NCBI GenBank assembly: GCA_002369175.1
Contig: DFES01000014.1
Coordinates: 1 to 8,431 of the forward strand
DNA: 8,431 nucleotides
Direction of reading: 5' to 3'
From: Selenomonadaceae bacterium UBA3796
Lineage (GTDB): Bacteria > Bacillota > Negativicutes > Selenomonadales > Selenomonadaceae
Numbering within the stretch: position 1 is the first letter of the stretch; each line of letters opens with the position of its first letter. The position numbers and the translations under genes are program-made. Below are positions 1 to 7,091 of the stretch, piece after piece. The notes under the pieces were generated by a model. It had not been told where the DNA came from. It saw only the letters and a list, made by a program, of their open reading frames with translations, and ran no database searches.

Positions 1-7
1 TCTTCAT
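1..7 (-). CDS. Start of a downstream gene (only the first two codons)
   Basis: Reading on the minus strand, an ATG at 7-5 followed by AAG is preceded by GGAGGAG at 20-14 with a 6-base spacer. This is an excellent ribosome binding site. It lies 43 bases after the end of the terminator T-tract, so a new gene probably begins here and continues outside the window. Nothing can be said about its product. Confidence 0.55.
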
Positions 8-13
8 GAAAAT

Positions 14-20
14 CTCCTCC
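14..20 (-). promoter_or_regulatory. Ribosome binding site of the gene starting at position 7
   Basis: GGAGGAG on the minus strand, 6 bases before an ATG. The position after a terminator implies a separate translation unit. No convincing -35/-10 pair is visible in the short gap between the terminator and this site, so the gene's promoter may overlap the terminator or readthrough may supply transcript. Confidence 0.6.
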
Positions 21-49
21 ATCCTTCGTCCTAATTCCTTTTATTCGCC

Positions 50-90
50 AAAAAAAGGCAGTTCCCTCTCTTCCTCTCTCAGGAACTGCC
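50..90 (-). terminator. Rho-independent terminator closing the export operon
   Basis: On the minus strand a perfect 9-base-pair stem, GGCAGTTCC (90-82) with GGAACTGCC (65-57), encloses a purine-rich 16-base loop and runs directly into seven T residues (56-50). It begins two bases after the TGA of the glycosyltransferase gene. The T-run lies only on the minus-strand exit side, so it acts for the genes described here. Confidence 0.93.
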
Positions 91-92
91 CC

Positions 93-1190
93 TCAACATG
101 TGTTCAGATATTGAAGCACCGGCTTCAGCGAGGATGACCATGACAGTTTTTTGCGCGCATACGCCTGAATCCTTTCGGAAAAATCCTCCTTTTGGCGCAG
201 ATGATCGTAACCCTCCAGTATGTTTCCTATATTTATGGGCGTATCATCGTCAGGAACCCGGAAAACGAACGCCGTGCCTTCCGGAAACCTAAGATCAACA
301 TGACTGTACACCAGGGGAAGTCCCTGCCGGCAGTATTCCGCATTTTTCATAGTATCCCAAACGTCAAGCCGGTATTTGTATCCCCCCAGCGCACCAACGG
401 CAATGTCCGCCCGATCATATAATGCCGCCAGCTCCTCACCGGATTGGAAGCCGTGAAACTCAATACATCCGCCAAGAGCATATCTCTGCACCAGCCTTTT
501 GTAACGCACCTCCTCCGTCCCCGTCCCGGCGAACAGGAGGCGAACGCGGGAAGTTCCGGGATGCTCCCCATAGTAGCGTTTCAGTCCTTTGATCAGTCTT
601 TCATACCCGTGTATGGGCTCCATGGAACTCACCACTAGAAAGACGACTTCCTCGGATTTGCCCCGGCTGTGTTTCAGCGGAAAACTTTCCTGCGGGTCTA
701 TGCCGTTGAATACGTATATGGATTGAATTCCCCAAATATCCCCCTCGCCGCCGACCCGGGCAATCCGCTCGATATAGCGCGCTATTTCCCGGCGATACAT
801 TTTGTCTGTCTGCAGGGCAGCCGACGCAGGTGCAAGCAGCTTGTCATAGGGGTATAGCGGAACTTCCAGGACAGAGCGAATGCCCATGCTCTTCTGCTCT
901 GCGAGGAGCCTGATAAAATCGCCGGTAGCCAGAGGATACCGGATATAGGTTTTCCCGATATGGTATTTCTTCAGCCAGCCGAGCACTGCATCCACATAGT
1001 CGGCGAAAGCGGAAATATCCTGCTGTTCCAGCAGCCGTTCCCCGCTGTACAGGGAAATCTTCCCTGCCTTCCTTACGGTAACATACGTCCTGCCAAAGGC
1101 ATCCGCAAAGACGCGCATCTGTCCCAGGATTTTTTTCCCGACACCATACTGTCCCTGCGCAGCCCAGTCGTTGAAGGTAATATACATCAT
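93..1190 (-). CDS. GT4-like glycosyltransferase (GT-B fold)
   Basis: A 365-residue soluble glycosyltransferase without signal peptide or membrane segments, presumably cytoplasmic. It resembles group-1 (GT4) enzymes of bacterial polysaccharide clusters. Visible family features are VLEVPLYPYDKLL (compare the usual EIPTYPYD), HGYERLIKGLKRYY around His194, LLFAGTGTEE, IEFHGFQSGEELAALYDRAD, and NAEYCRQGLPLVY with the acceptor-side Glu285. VPDDDTPINIGNI lies near the end. The sugar donor and the acceptor cannot be told from sequence. The gene follows the second ABC gene by 20 bases and is closed by a terminator right after its stop, so it belongs to the export operon. It could glycosylate the exported peptide or work on surface glycans. 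Two consecutive ATG codons (1190 and 1187) are possible starts: GGAAGGG lies 10 bases before the first and GGAAAGG 5 bases before the second. An oddity is Val277 where GT4 enzymes often carry the first Glu of an E-x7-E motif. Confidence 0.82.
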   Translation of the reverse strand: MMYITFNDWAAQGQYGVGKKILGQMRVFADAFGRTYVTVRKAGKISLYSGERLLEQQDISAFADYVDAVLGWLKKYHIGKTYIRYPLATGDFIRLLAEQKSMGIRSVLEVPLYPYDKLLAPASAALQTDKMYRREIARYIERIARVGGEGDIWGIQSIYVFNGIDPQESFPLKHSRGKSEEVVFLVVSSMEPIHGYERLIKGLKRYYGEHPGTSRVRLLFAGTGTEEVRYKRLVQRYALGGCIEFHGFQSGEELAALYDRADIAVGALGGYKYRLDVWDTMKNAEYCRQGLPLVYSHVDLRFPEGTAFVFRVPDDDTPINIGNILEGYDHLRQKEDFSERIQAYARKKLSWSSSLKPVLQYLNTC

Positions 1191-1210
1191 GACCTTTCCA
1201 CCCTTCCTGT

Positions 1211-3931
1211 CTAAAGCATCTGGCGTTCTGCCAAGGTCCGGAAAAGCCCGTTTCTTCTCATGAGTTCCTCATAGTTCCCTACCTCTGCGATTTCCCCCTG
1301 CTCCAGAACAAGGATGCGATCCGCTTTCCGGATGGTGGAAAGGCGATGTGCAATGATGATGCGTGTTGCCTTCATTTTTTCGAGGGTATGGGAGACAATG
1401 GCCTGTGTCTCGTTATCGAGAGAGCTCGTCGCCTCGTCAAAGAATACGAGACGGGGACGGTTTGCCAAGGCTCTGGCGATAAGAATGCGCTGGCGCTGGC
1501 CACCGGAAAAGGTCGCGCCGCCTTCGTCGACAATCGTATGCATCCCCATGGGCATATCCCGGATATCCTTTTCCAGTCCCACCAGTTTCGCCACCTCCCA
1601 GGCATCTTCCATGGTGAGGGGCAGGGAACCGACAATGTTGGAAAAGACGCTGCCGCTCATGAGCTGGCCATGCTGCAGGACAACGCCGATCTGCCGGCGG
1701 ACGGAAGCGGGATCCAGCTGGCTGATATCCTGCCCATCATAGAACACCGCGCCCTTCTCCGGCTGTTCCATTCCCAGGAGAAGGCGGAGAAGGGTTGACT
1801 TTCCGCTCCCCGAACTGCCCACGACAGCCAGGAATTCCCCCGGTTCCACGGAGAAAACAACATGCTTCAGGACGAGGGGCATCCCTGCTTTGTAGCGAAA
1901 ATCCACCGATTCCACCAAAACAGCGCCGGAAAGTTCGCCTGCCGGCACCCTGTCCTCCGAAACCTCGCTCTTTTCTTCCAAAATGGGCCGCATGTACTCC
2001 AGGGAAGGCAGAACCTTCCAAATGCCGGCAATGCCGGACTGGAGGCCGGAGAGGGAACTGCCAAAGCTCCCCAGGGCTGCATAAAAGCTCAGGAAGCTCG
2101 CCTGGCTCATAAATGTGGTTCCCGCTGCCATTCCGTCATCGAAGAGCGTCATGGCCAGATAAAAGATGCAGAAATTCATCACCAAGGTCTGGGACTGGTT
2201 GACAAATTCCACCCAGTTCGCCTGCGCCCGTGCTTTGCGGTTCCATTTCCATTCGGCGCCGAAACGCCGCGTCCAGAGATAAAAGGCTCGCTCCTCAGCA
2301 GCTCGAAGCTTGAATTTTGACAGGCTGGTGAGAATCTGGAGCACCTGTCCCGAAACGCGCCCGCTGACCTCTGTCTTCTTGCGCAGGTATTTTGCCTGCC
2401 GCCAGGAAAGAGCCATGACAAGCAGAAAATATACCCCCCAAATGACCACAGCCAAAATTGCCAGTTCATAGCTGTACCAGAACATCACGATCAAGTTCCA
2501 GAAGCAAAAAATTCCGCTGAAAATACCGTCGGCTGCCGCCGACGAAAGCTGATGGGAAAGAACGCCGATGCCCTGCATGCGAATCGCCAGCTCGCCCACC
2601 TGGTAGCGGCGGAAAAAGGAAGCCGGGAGGGAAAGGAGTTTCAGCCAGAGGGCAGACTCCGCCGTCTGGCGCGTGCAGTTCTTGATGCGAAGCACCGTGA
2701 TGCCCCGCACAAGCTGGGCAAGTGCGCCGGATACCGCAGTGACCAGCATGACCTGCACCACAAGGAGATGCGCCTGCTTGTCATAACTGGGAATGATATC
2801 GGCAAACACCGTCTGGGTGACGAGGGGCGTAACAACGGGAACGAAGCCTGCAATGAGGCAGCACAAAAGGAGTACCCACCAGTCCCGTGCCCAGGAGAGA
2901 CGGCTGAGCCATCGGAACCATTTCCAAAGACCGTCCACATCTTCCGGCATCTTCTGAGCGAAAAAAAAGGCCTGGGAAGAAAAAGATGCAGCAAGGCCAT
3001 CATCCACGGGGATGCGGCGGCCCTCTTCCAGATCGATGCATTCATATCTGTCCGGCGCCTTCGGCAGGAGGGCATAGGGATTGCCGTCGCGAAAGACGAG
3101 CAGCGGCCCCAGATCCATGCGGTGCCAGCCCGCCTCCAGGTCGACAGCGCGGCTGTACAGGCCGCAGGAGCCGTCAAGCAGCCGCAGGATCTCGCGCTGG
3201 TCGGTGAGATGGCAGGCATCTGCCGGCAGCCGGATGCGCCTGCGGGAAATCCCCAGATAAGCGCCGATTTCGCGTATGGCATGAACCAGGGGCGGCTGTT
3301 TCCGATCCTCCACACGATTGACGAAATCCCCCTGGGGAAGGATGTTTTGGAAAAGCTCGTTATAGGAATTGGCGAGCAAAAGCTCCTTGGTTTGCGCAAA
3401 CTGGGAAAGCCGTTCCTCTTCCAGCTGTTCCTCCCTGTGGAAATACGCAAGATAGGCTGCAGCGAAACGGCGCATCTCACAGAGAAGCTTCTCCCGGACA
3501 GCATCGCTGCCATATGCTCCGAGCATCTCTGCCGCGTGACAGGGCGCGGCTCCGCCGGTGAGAGCTTTCTGCAGGCCGCGTTGCGGAAGACGGCTTTGTG
3601 GGCGGCAAAAAAAGGTTTCCATCATCCCATCGAGGCCGGCTCCACCCTCCGGGGGGACAGCAACACAGACGTCTTCCCATGAGACCGGCCGAAGTTCAAG
3701 GGGCGTTACGGCCATCACGAGCATATGCAGCCGTCTTGCGCCTGCCCCTTCAAGACTGCAGAGGAAATCCCCCTTTCCTGCGGCACGAAGGAATTTCCGA
3801 ACCGTGCCGCAACTCTTCCTTTCGTACACCACGTACAGTTCCGCTTCGCCATTCGTTATGCGGAAGAATTCCCCTTTGCCCTGCAGCAAATTCCATTCTC
3901 CCATCTTCATGGCAACGGCTCCCTCTTCCAC
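1211..3931 (-). CDS. NHLM-type ABC exporter, ATP-binding/permease protein without peptidase
   Basis: The second ABC protein typical of NHLM loci, 906 residues from the GTG chosen here. Instead of a C39 peptidase it has a long N-terminal region of about 345 residues. Residues about 5-95 look like a degenerate cyclic-nucleotide-binding or cupin-like beta domain, with the pattern FFRITNGEAELYVVY and GKGDFLCSL. A mostly helical segment follows, containing FQNILPQGDFVNRVED, which I associate with this family. A type-1 membrane domain spans about 350-640, and the nucleotide-binding domain about 670-906: Walker A GSSGSGKST (Lys711), Q-loop VLQHGQL, signature FSGGQRQR, Walker B LVFFDEATSSLD and H-loop IAHRLST. 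The ATPase motifs are intact. The likely partner is the peptidase-ABC protein encoded just upstream, but hetero- versus homodimer cannot be read from sequence. The start is ambiguous: an in-frame TTG at 3955 and an ATG at 3910 are alternatives. GTG at 3931 is favoured because AGGAGG lies 7 bases before it. Confidence 0.9.
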   Translation of the reverse strand: MEEGAVAMKMGEWNLLQGKGEFFRITNGEAELYVVYERKSCGTVRKFLRAAGKGDFLCSLEGAGARRLHMLVMAVTPLELRPVSWEDVCVAVPPEGGAGLDGMMETFFCRPQSRLPQRGLQKALTGGAAPCHAAEMLGAYGSDAVREKLLCEMRRFAAAYLAYFHREEQLEEERLSQFAQTKELLLANSYNELFQNILPQGDFVNRVEDRKQPPLVHAIREIGAYLGISRRRIRLPADACHLTDQREILRLLDGSCGLYSRAVDLEAGWHRMDLGPLLVFRDGNPYALLPKAPDRYECIDLEEGRRIPVDDGLAASFSSQAFFFAQKMPEDVDGLWKWFRWLSRLSWARDWWVLLLCCLIAGFVPVVTPLVTQTVFADIIPSYDKQAHLLVVQVMLVTAVSGALAQLVRGITVLRIKNCTRQTAESALWLKLLSLPASFFRRYQVGELAIRMQGIGVLSHQLSSAAADGIFSGIFCFWNLIVMFWYSYELAILAVVIWGVYFLLVMALSWRQAKYLRKKTEVSGRVSGQVLQILTSLSKFKLRAAEERAFYLWTRRFGAEWKWNRKARAQANWVEFVNQSQTLVMNFCIFYLAMTLFDDGMAAGTTFMSQASFLSFYAALGSFGSSLSGLQSGIAGIWKVLPSLEYMRPILEEKSEVSEDRVPAGELSGAVLVESVDFRYKAGMPLVLKHVVFSVEPGEFLAVVGSSGSGKSTLLRLLLGMEQPEKGAVFYDGQDISQLDPASVRRQIGVVLQHGQLMSGSVFSNIVGSLPLTMEDAWEVAKLVGLEKDIRDMPMGMHTIVDEGGATFSGGQRQRILIARALANRPRLVFFDEATSSLDNETQAIVSHTLEKMKATRIIIAHRLSTIRKADRILVLEQGEIAEVGNYEELMRRNGLFRTLAERQML

Positions 3932-3938
3932 GCTCCCG

Positions 3939-3944
3939 CCTCCT
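3939..3944 (-). promoter_or_regulatory. Ribosome binding site that decides the start of the second ABC gene
   Basis: AGGAGG on the minus strand lies 7 bases before GTG at 3931. It falls inside the reading frame if translation began at the TTG at 3955, which argues against the longer form. A weaker GGAG 8 bases before ATG 3910 leaves a shorter form possible. Confidence 0.7.
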
Positions 3945-3982
3945 CTCAACGTCAAACTTTAACCTTCCCTTTCCATTCCGCG

Positions 3983-6133
3983 CTATCCCTGCATGAGAGT
4001 CCGATAGTACCCTTCCACTCCCGCCAGTTCCTCATGGGTACCGCGTTGGACGACGCGCCCCTTGGAAAGCACGATGATCTCATCGCAGTCCCGGATGGTG
4101 GAGAGCCGATGCGCCACAATGAGACAGGCACACCCCCGCCGCCGGATGTTCCTCATGATTTCTTTTTCTGTTACGGGATCCAGTGCGCTGGTAGCTTCAT
4201 CCAGAACCAGAAGAGACGGGTTCAAGGCCAATGCCCGTGCAATCTCCAGCCGCTGCCTCTGGCCTCCGCTGAAGTTGTAGCCCCCTTCCTCCACCTCCGC
4301 CTCATATCCGCCCGAAAGCCGGGAAATATCCCCATGAATCATGGCATCCTGTGCTGCGCGGACAATATCCCTTCTCGGCACAGCCGGATTGAACAGAGCG
4401 ATATTGTCCGCAACGGTGCCCGCCAGGAGGAAAATCTCCTGTTCCACCACGGCAATGGATTGTGCAAGCACTTCACGGGGAACTTTTTCTGCAGGCAGGC
4501 CGTCAAAGAGAATCTCTCCGGACCAGGGCTGATAAAGCCCCGACACCAGTTTCGCCAGGGTCGACTTCCCGCTGCCGCTTTTTCCCACAATGGCAACACG
4601 CCGCCCCGGTTCCAGGGAAAGGTTCAGACGCTTGATGAGGGGCGTCTCTCCCGTCATATAGCCGAAATTGACCTGCCGAAGCTCCAGCCGCCCCGAAAGC
4701 TTCGCCGGAACGCCCGCTCTCCCGACCGTGGAAATGGACGTTTCCTTCTCGACCGGATAGCGGTAGACATCTCGGAGCTTCATCATTTGCGCATGGGTCT
4801 GCTGGATATTTTGGGACATGCCCAGAATGCGTCCCACAGGAGCCTGGAAATTGGACATCAGCCCCTGGAAGGCAATAAAAACACCCAGGGACATCACGCC
4901 ATCCATGATGGAAAAACCTCCCACCGCCATGATGATGGCCGCATTCAGACCCGCTAGGACAGCAGGCACCAGCTGGATGAACTGCGCATAGTATTCCTGC
5001 CGCTGCGCCATCGTCAAATAGGCTGCGTTGGCACTCGCCCACTTGGCAAAAAAATCCCCCTCGTTGCCGTTCGCCTTGAGTGTCTCAATACCGGCGATGC
5101 CGGAAACGGAAAGCCCATAAAGCTTTCCCATCTCCTGCTGCAGCTTCATCTGTTGTTCTTCCAGCCATTTGTAACTGCCGTAGAGCACCAGAAGATTCAG
5201 TCCGGTGAAGATCAAGCCGATGATTGTCAGCTTCACGCTGTACAAAAAGAGCAGCCCCAGGTACAGAAGGGCAATGGCAATATCCAGCGCTGTGCGCGCC
5301 AGGGTTCCCGTCACGAAATCCGCAATGATTTCATGGAACTGCACCCGGGAGGCGATTTCCCCCGCAAACCGCATTTGGAAAAAGGAAATGGGCAGCTTGA
5401 GTACATGGAAGAAAAAATCGGAGGAATCCTGAACCGTCAGCTGCCCCTGCCAGCGCAACAGGAGCCACGAACGCAGGAATACCAGCGTCAGGCGCAGGAT
5501 CAGTGCCACCGCGAAGGCAAGCAGGATATCGAAGAGCCAGTTCCGATGCAGATAGGACAACACCTCATCGAAAAAAATCTGGGAAATGACCGGAGTGGCC
5601 AGATCAACGAAGGAAAGGCATGCCCAGATGCCGATGACAAAGGCCAGCGTGCGCCTGTCCCCCAAAAGCTTCCGAACCAGTTCCTTCCATACGCTGTCCG
5701 GCTTCCCCTCCGGGCGAAAGTCCTGATCGGGACGCAGGATGAGCACGATGCCCGTGAACTTCTCCTCAAACTCCTCCCACGTCACACTGCGATGCCCCAC
5801 GGCAGGGTCATTGAGATAGATGCGCCCCTTATCGTCCCAGCCCTCACAGACCAGGAAATGATTGAAGCCCCAATGGAGAATGAAGGGTGGAAGAAATGTC
5901 CGGATTTCCTCCGCCTCACAGGAACGGCCTTCTCCTTTCATGCCGAGGGTTTCTGCCCCGATGAGGATGTTCTTCGCATTGCTGCCGTTGCGGCTGACCC
6001 CCGTCAGCACCCGCAGGCGTTCCAGGGGCAGGAACTTCCCATAATAGCCGAGGATCATGCCAAGGGCGGCCGCGCCGCATTCCGCCGACTCCATTTGCAG
6101 GACAACGGGAGTCTCCCTTCGCGTCTTTCCCAT
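3983..6133 (-). CDS. NHLM-type peptidase/permease/ATP-binding ABC exporter (C39 peptidase)
   Basis: A leader-cleaving peptide exporter of 716 residues from the ATG chosen here. An N-terminal C39 cysteine peptidase domain (about 1-135) shows the catalytic Cys19 in QMESAECGAAAL, His92 in NHFLVCEGW and Asp109 in YLNDPAVG, so all three expected residues are present. A type-1 ABC membrane domain follows (about 155-440, six hydrophobic segments), then a complete nucleotide-binding domain: Walker A GKSGSGKST (Lys523), Q-loop VVEQEIF, signature FSGGQRQR, Walker B LLVLDEATSALD and H-loop VAHRLST. The protein should cut a peptide leader after a GG-type site at the inner membrane and export the core. 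A longer reading frame begins at a GTG at 6142. The ATG at 6133 is preferred because GGAG lies 8 bases before it, whereas the GTG has no usable Shine-Dalgarno. It starts one base after the stop of the upstream gene. The assignment is strong. Confidence 0.93.
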   Translation of the reverse strand: MGKTRRETPVVLQMESAECGAAALGMILGYYGKFLPLERLRVLTGVSRNGSNAKNILIGAETLGMKGEGRSCEAEEIRTFLPPFILHWGFNHFLVCEGWDDKGRIYLNDPAVGHRSVTWEEFEEKFTGIVLILRPDQDFRPEGKPDSVWKELVRKLLGDRRTLAFVIGIWACLSFVDLATPVISQIFFDEVLSYLHRNWLFDILLAFAVALILRLTLVFLRSWLLLRWQGQLTVQDSSDFFFHVLKLPISFFQMRFAGEIASRVQFHEIIADFVTGTLARTALDIAIALLYLGLLFLYSVKLTIIGLIFTGLNLLVLYGSYKWLEEQQMKLQQEMGKLYGLSVSGIAGIETLKANGNEGDFFAKWASANAAYLTMAQRQEYYAQFIQLVPAVLAGLNAAIIMAVGGFSIMDGVMSLGVFIAFQGLMSNFQAPVGRILGMSQNIQQTHAQMMKLRDVYRYPVEKETSISTVGRAGVPAKLSGRLELRQVNFGYMTGETPLIKRLNLSLEPGRRVAIVGKSGSGKSTLAKLVSGLYQPWSGEILFDGLPAEKVPREVLAQSIAVVEQEIFLLAGTVADNIALFNPAVPRRDIVRAAQDAMIHGDISRLSGGYEAEVEEGGYNFSGGQRQRLEIARALALNPSLLVLDEATSALDPVTEKEIMRNIRRRGCACLIVAHRLSTIRDCDEIIVLSKGRVVQRGTHEELAGVEGYYRTLMQG

Positions 6134-6134
6134 A

Positions 6135-7091
6135 TCAATCACTCCGTATCCACTGGCTGAGCTTGTTGAATGCCTTGACGATCGGTGCTTCGCGCTTCAC
6201 GATGGCAGTCGAGGTACAGGCCATGCCCGCCCGGATGTGCTCATCCGGCCCCAGAATCGTTGTCCAAAGATACCCGGAGGGCGTTTCCTCATCATGAATC
6301 AGTTCGACCTGCACCTCCATGACAGCGCCTCCGCACTTCTGCACAATCCATTTCGCAAACTCCTGGTTGCCCGTCCAGTAAGCAACGCGGTCGCTGGCCA
6401 CCGGGTATTCGGAAACACTGAGGACGCTGCCTACCAGGGAGCCGTAAAGGCTGGAATCCACAGCCCCCGGCGCAATCTGGATCGTCATGCCCGGCTTGAC
6501 CTTGCTGCCCTTCAGCGCAGGAACGTAAACGACAGCGGTCAGATCCTCGCTTCCCGTTTCAATGCGGATGTCGTAAAGGGGCGTTCCGGCTGAAACAATA
6601 TCACCCTCGTGCTGTCTCTGTATCAGGATTGTCCCCGTGTAGGGACTTATGACCTTCGCCTCGCTCTCATACTTCTCCTTCGCTGAGGCAAGTTGGGAGA
6701 CCCGGCTCCGCATATCCTCGTGGCTCGATGAGTTCTGCGCTTGATCTGCCTGCAGATACAGCTCCTGTTCCAGTGATGACTGTTCGAGGATGGCAACCGC
6801 CTCGCCCTCCGATACATACTGCCCCTCTTCGGCTTTCATTTCCAGAATGCGCCCGCTGCTGGTCGGCGCAATGCTCGCGGCTCCATCCTCATTGAGTATG
6901 ATGCCGTAGCCTTCCACTTTGTCTGCCATGACACCGAACACCGACCAGAGCAGGATGGAAAAGACAGACAGCACCACGGCAGCCAGCGCAATCCAAGCGG
7001 TAGGGGATGTGACGGCAAATAGCTCGCCGGATTTGCTCTGCTTTTTGAGGTGTTCCAATGCCTTTTGGGAAAACATGCTGTTCTGGTTCAC
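6135..7091 (-). CDS. NHLM bacteriocin system secretion protein (HlyD family)
   Basis: A 318-residue HlyD-like adaptor that I recognise as the NHLM-system type. The N-terminal cytoplasmic stretch has the family pattern (ALEHLKKQSKSGELFAVTSP), followed directly by one membrane segment at about 33-54 and then a lipoyl-like half (about 75-103, SSGRILEMKAEEGQYVSEGE). The helical hairpin is very short (about 105-145). The second lipoyl half begins ISPYTGTILIQRQHEGDIVSAGTPLYDI, and a beta domain completes the protein. The start is GTG, overlapping the TGA of the preceding adaptor gene by 4 bases, with GAGGGGAG about 8 bases upstream, so translation is probably coupled. The family connects the two NHLM ABC proteins to the extracytoplasmic space. 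The hairpin looks too short to cross a periplasm alone, which may explain why a second adaptor is encoded beside it. No TM segment other than the N-terminal one is apparent. Confidence 0.9.
   Translation of the reverse strand: MNQNSMFSQKALEHLKKQSKSGELFAVTSPTAWIALAAVVLSVFSILLWSVFGVMADKVEGYGIILNEDGAASIAPTSSGRILEMKAEEGQYVSEGEAVAILEQSSLEQELYLQADQAQNSSSHEDMRSRVSQLASAKEKYESEAKVISPYTGTILIQRQHEGDIVSAGTPLYDIRIETGSEDLTAVVYVPALKGSKVKPGMTIQIAPGAVDSSLYGSLVGSVLSVSEYPVASDRVAYWTGNQEFAKWIVQKCGGAVMEVQVELIHDEETPSGYLWTTILGPDEHIRAGMACTSTAIVKREAPIVKAFNKLSQWIRSD
6142..6145 (-). promoter_or_regulatory. Ribosome binding site that decides the start of the peptidase-ABC gene
   Basis: GGAG on the minus strand lies 8 bases before the ATG at 6133. 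It abuts and partly overlaps the alternative GTG at 6142, which therefore could not use it. The site sits inside the last codons of the upstream HlyD gene, consistent with translational coupling. Confidence 0.6.

Noticed and set aside
2552..3682. Plus-strand open frame (376 codons) and overlapping minus-strand frame at 2641-3513
   Set aside because: Both overlap the second ABC gene, whose frame shows the real protein family. These frames have low-complexity composition with excess Arg, Ser, Pro and Cys.
3929..3956. TTG at 3955 as the start of the second ABC gene, and TTGACG nearby as a -35 box
   Set aside because: TTG has no Shine-Dalgarno of its own and the AGGAGG falls within the extension. 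TTGACG has no -10 element at proper distance.
1311..4130. Similar stretches near 1311-1350 and 4081-4130 as a DNA repeat
   Set aside because: They encode the same H-loop motif (AHRLSTI) of two homologous ATPase domains. The similarity is due to protein conservation, not a repeat element.
3725..4957. Long open frame on the plus strand (410 codons)
   Set aside because: It lies entirely opposite the ABC genes, is rich in His, Arg and Pro, has no recognisable domain, and the opposite strand carries intact Walker and signature motifs. It is an antisense shadow.
6134..6142. GTG at 6142 as the start of the peptidase-ABC gene
   Set aside because: The only GGAG nearby abuts and partly overlaps this codon and is 8 bases from the ATG at 6133. 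The three extra residues have no family support.
5153..6160. Long open frame on the plus strand (335 codons)
   Set aside because: It is antisense to the peptidase-ABC gene. Composition is Gln/His/Arg rich without domain pattern or a good ribosome binding site.
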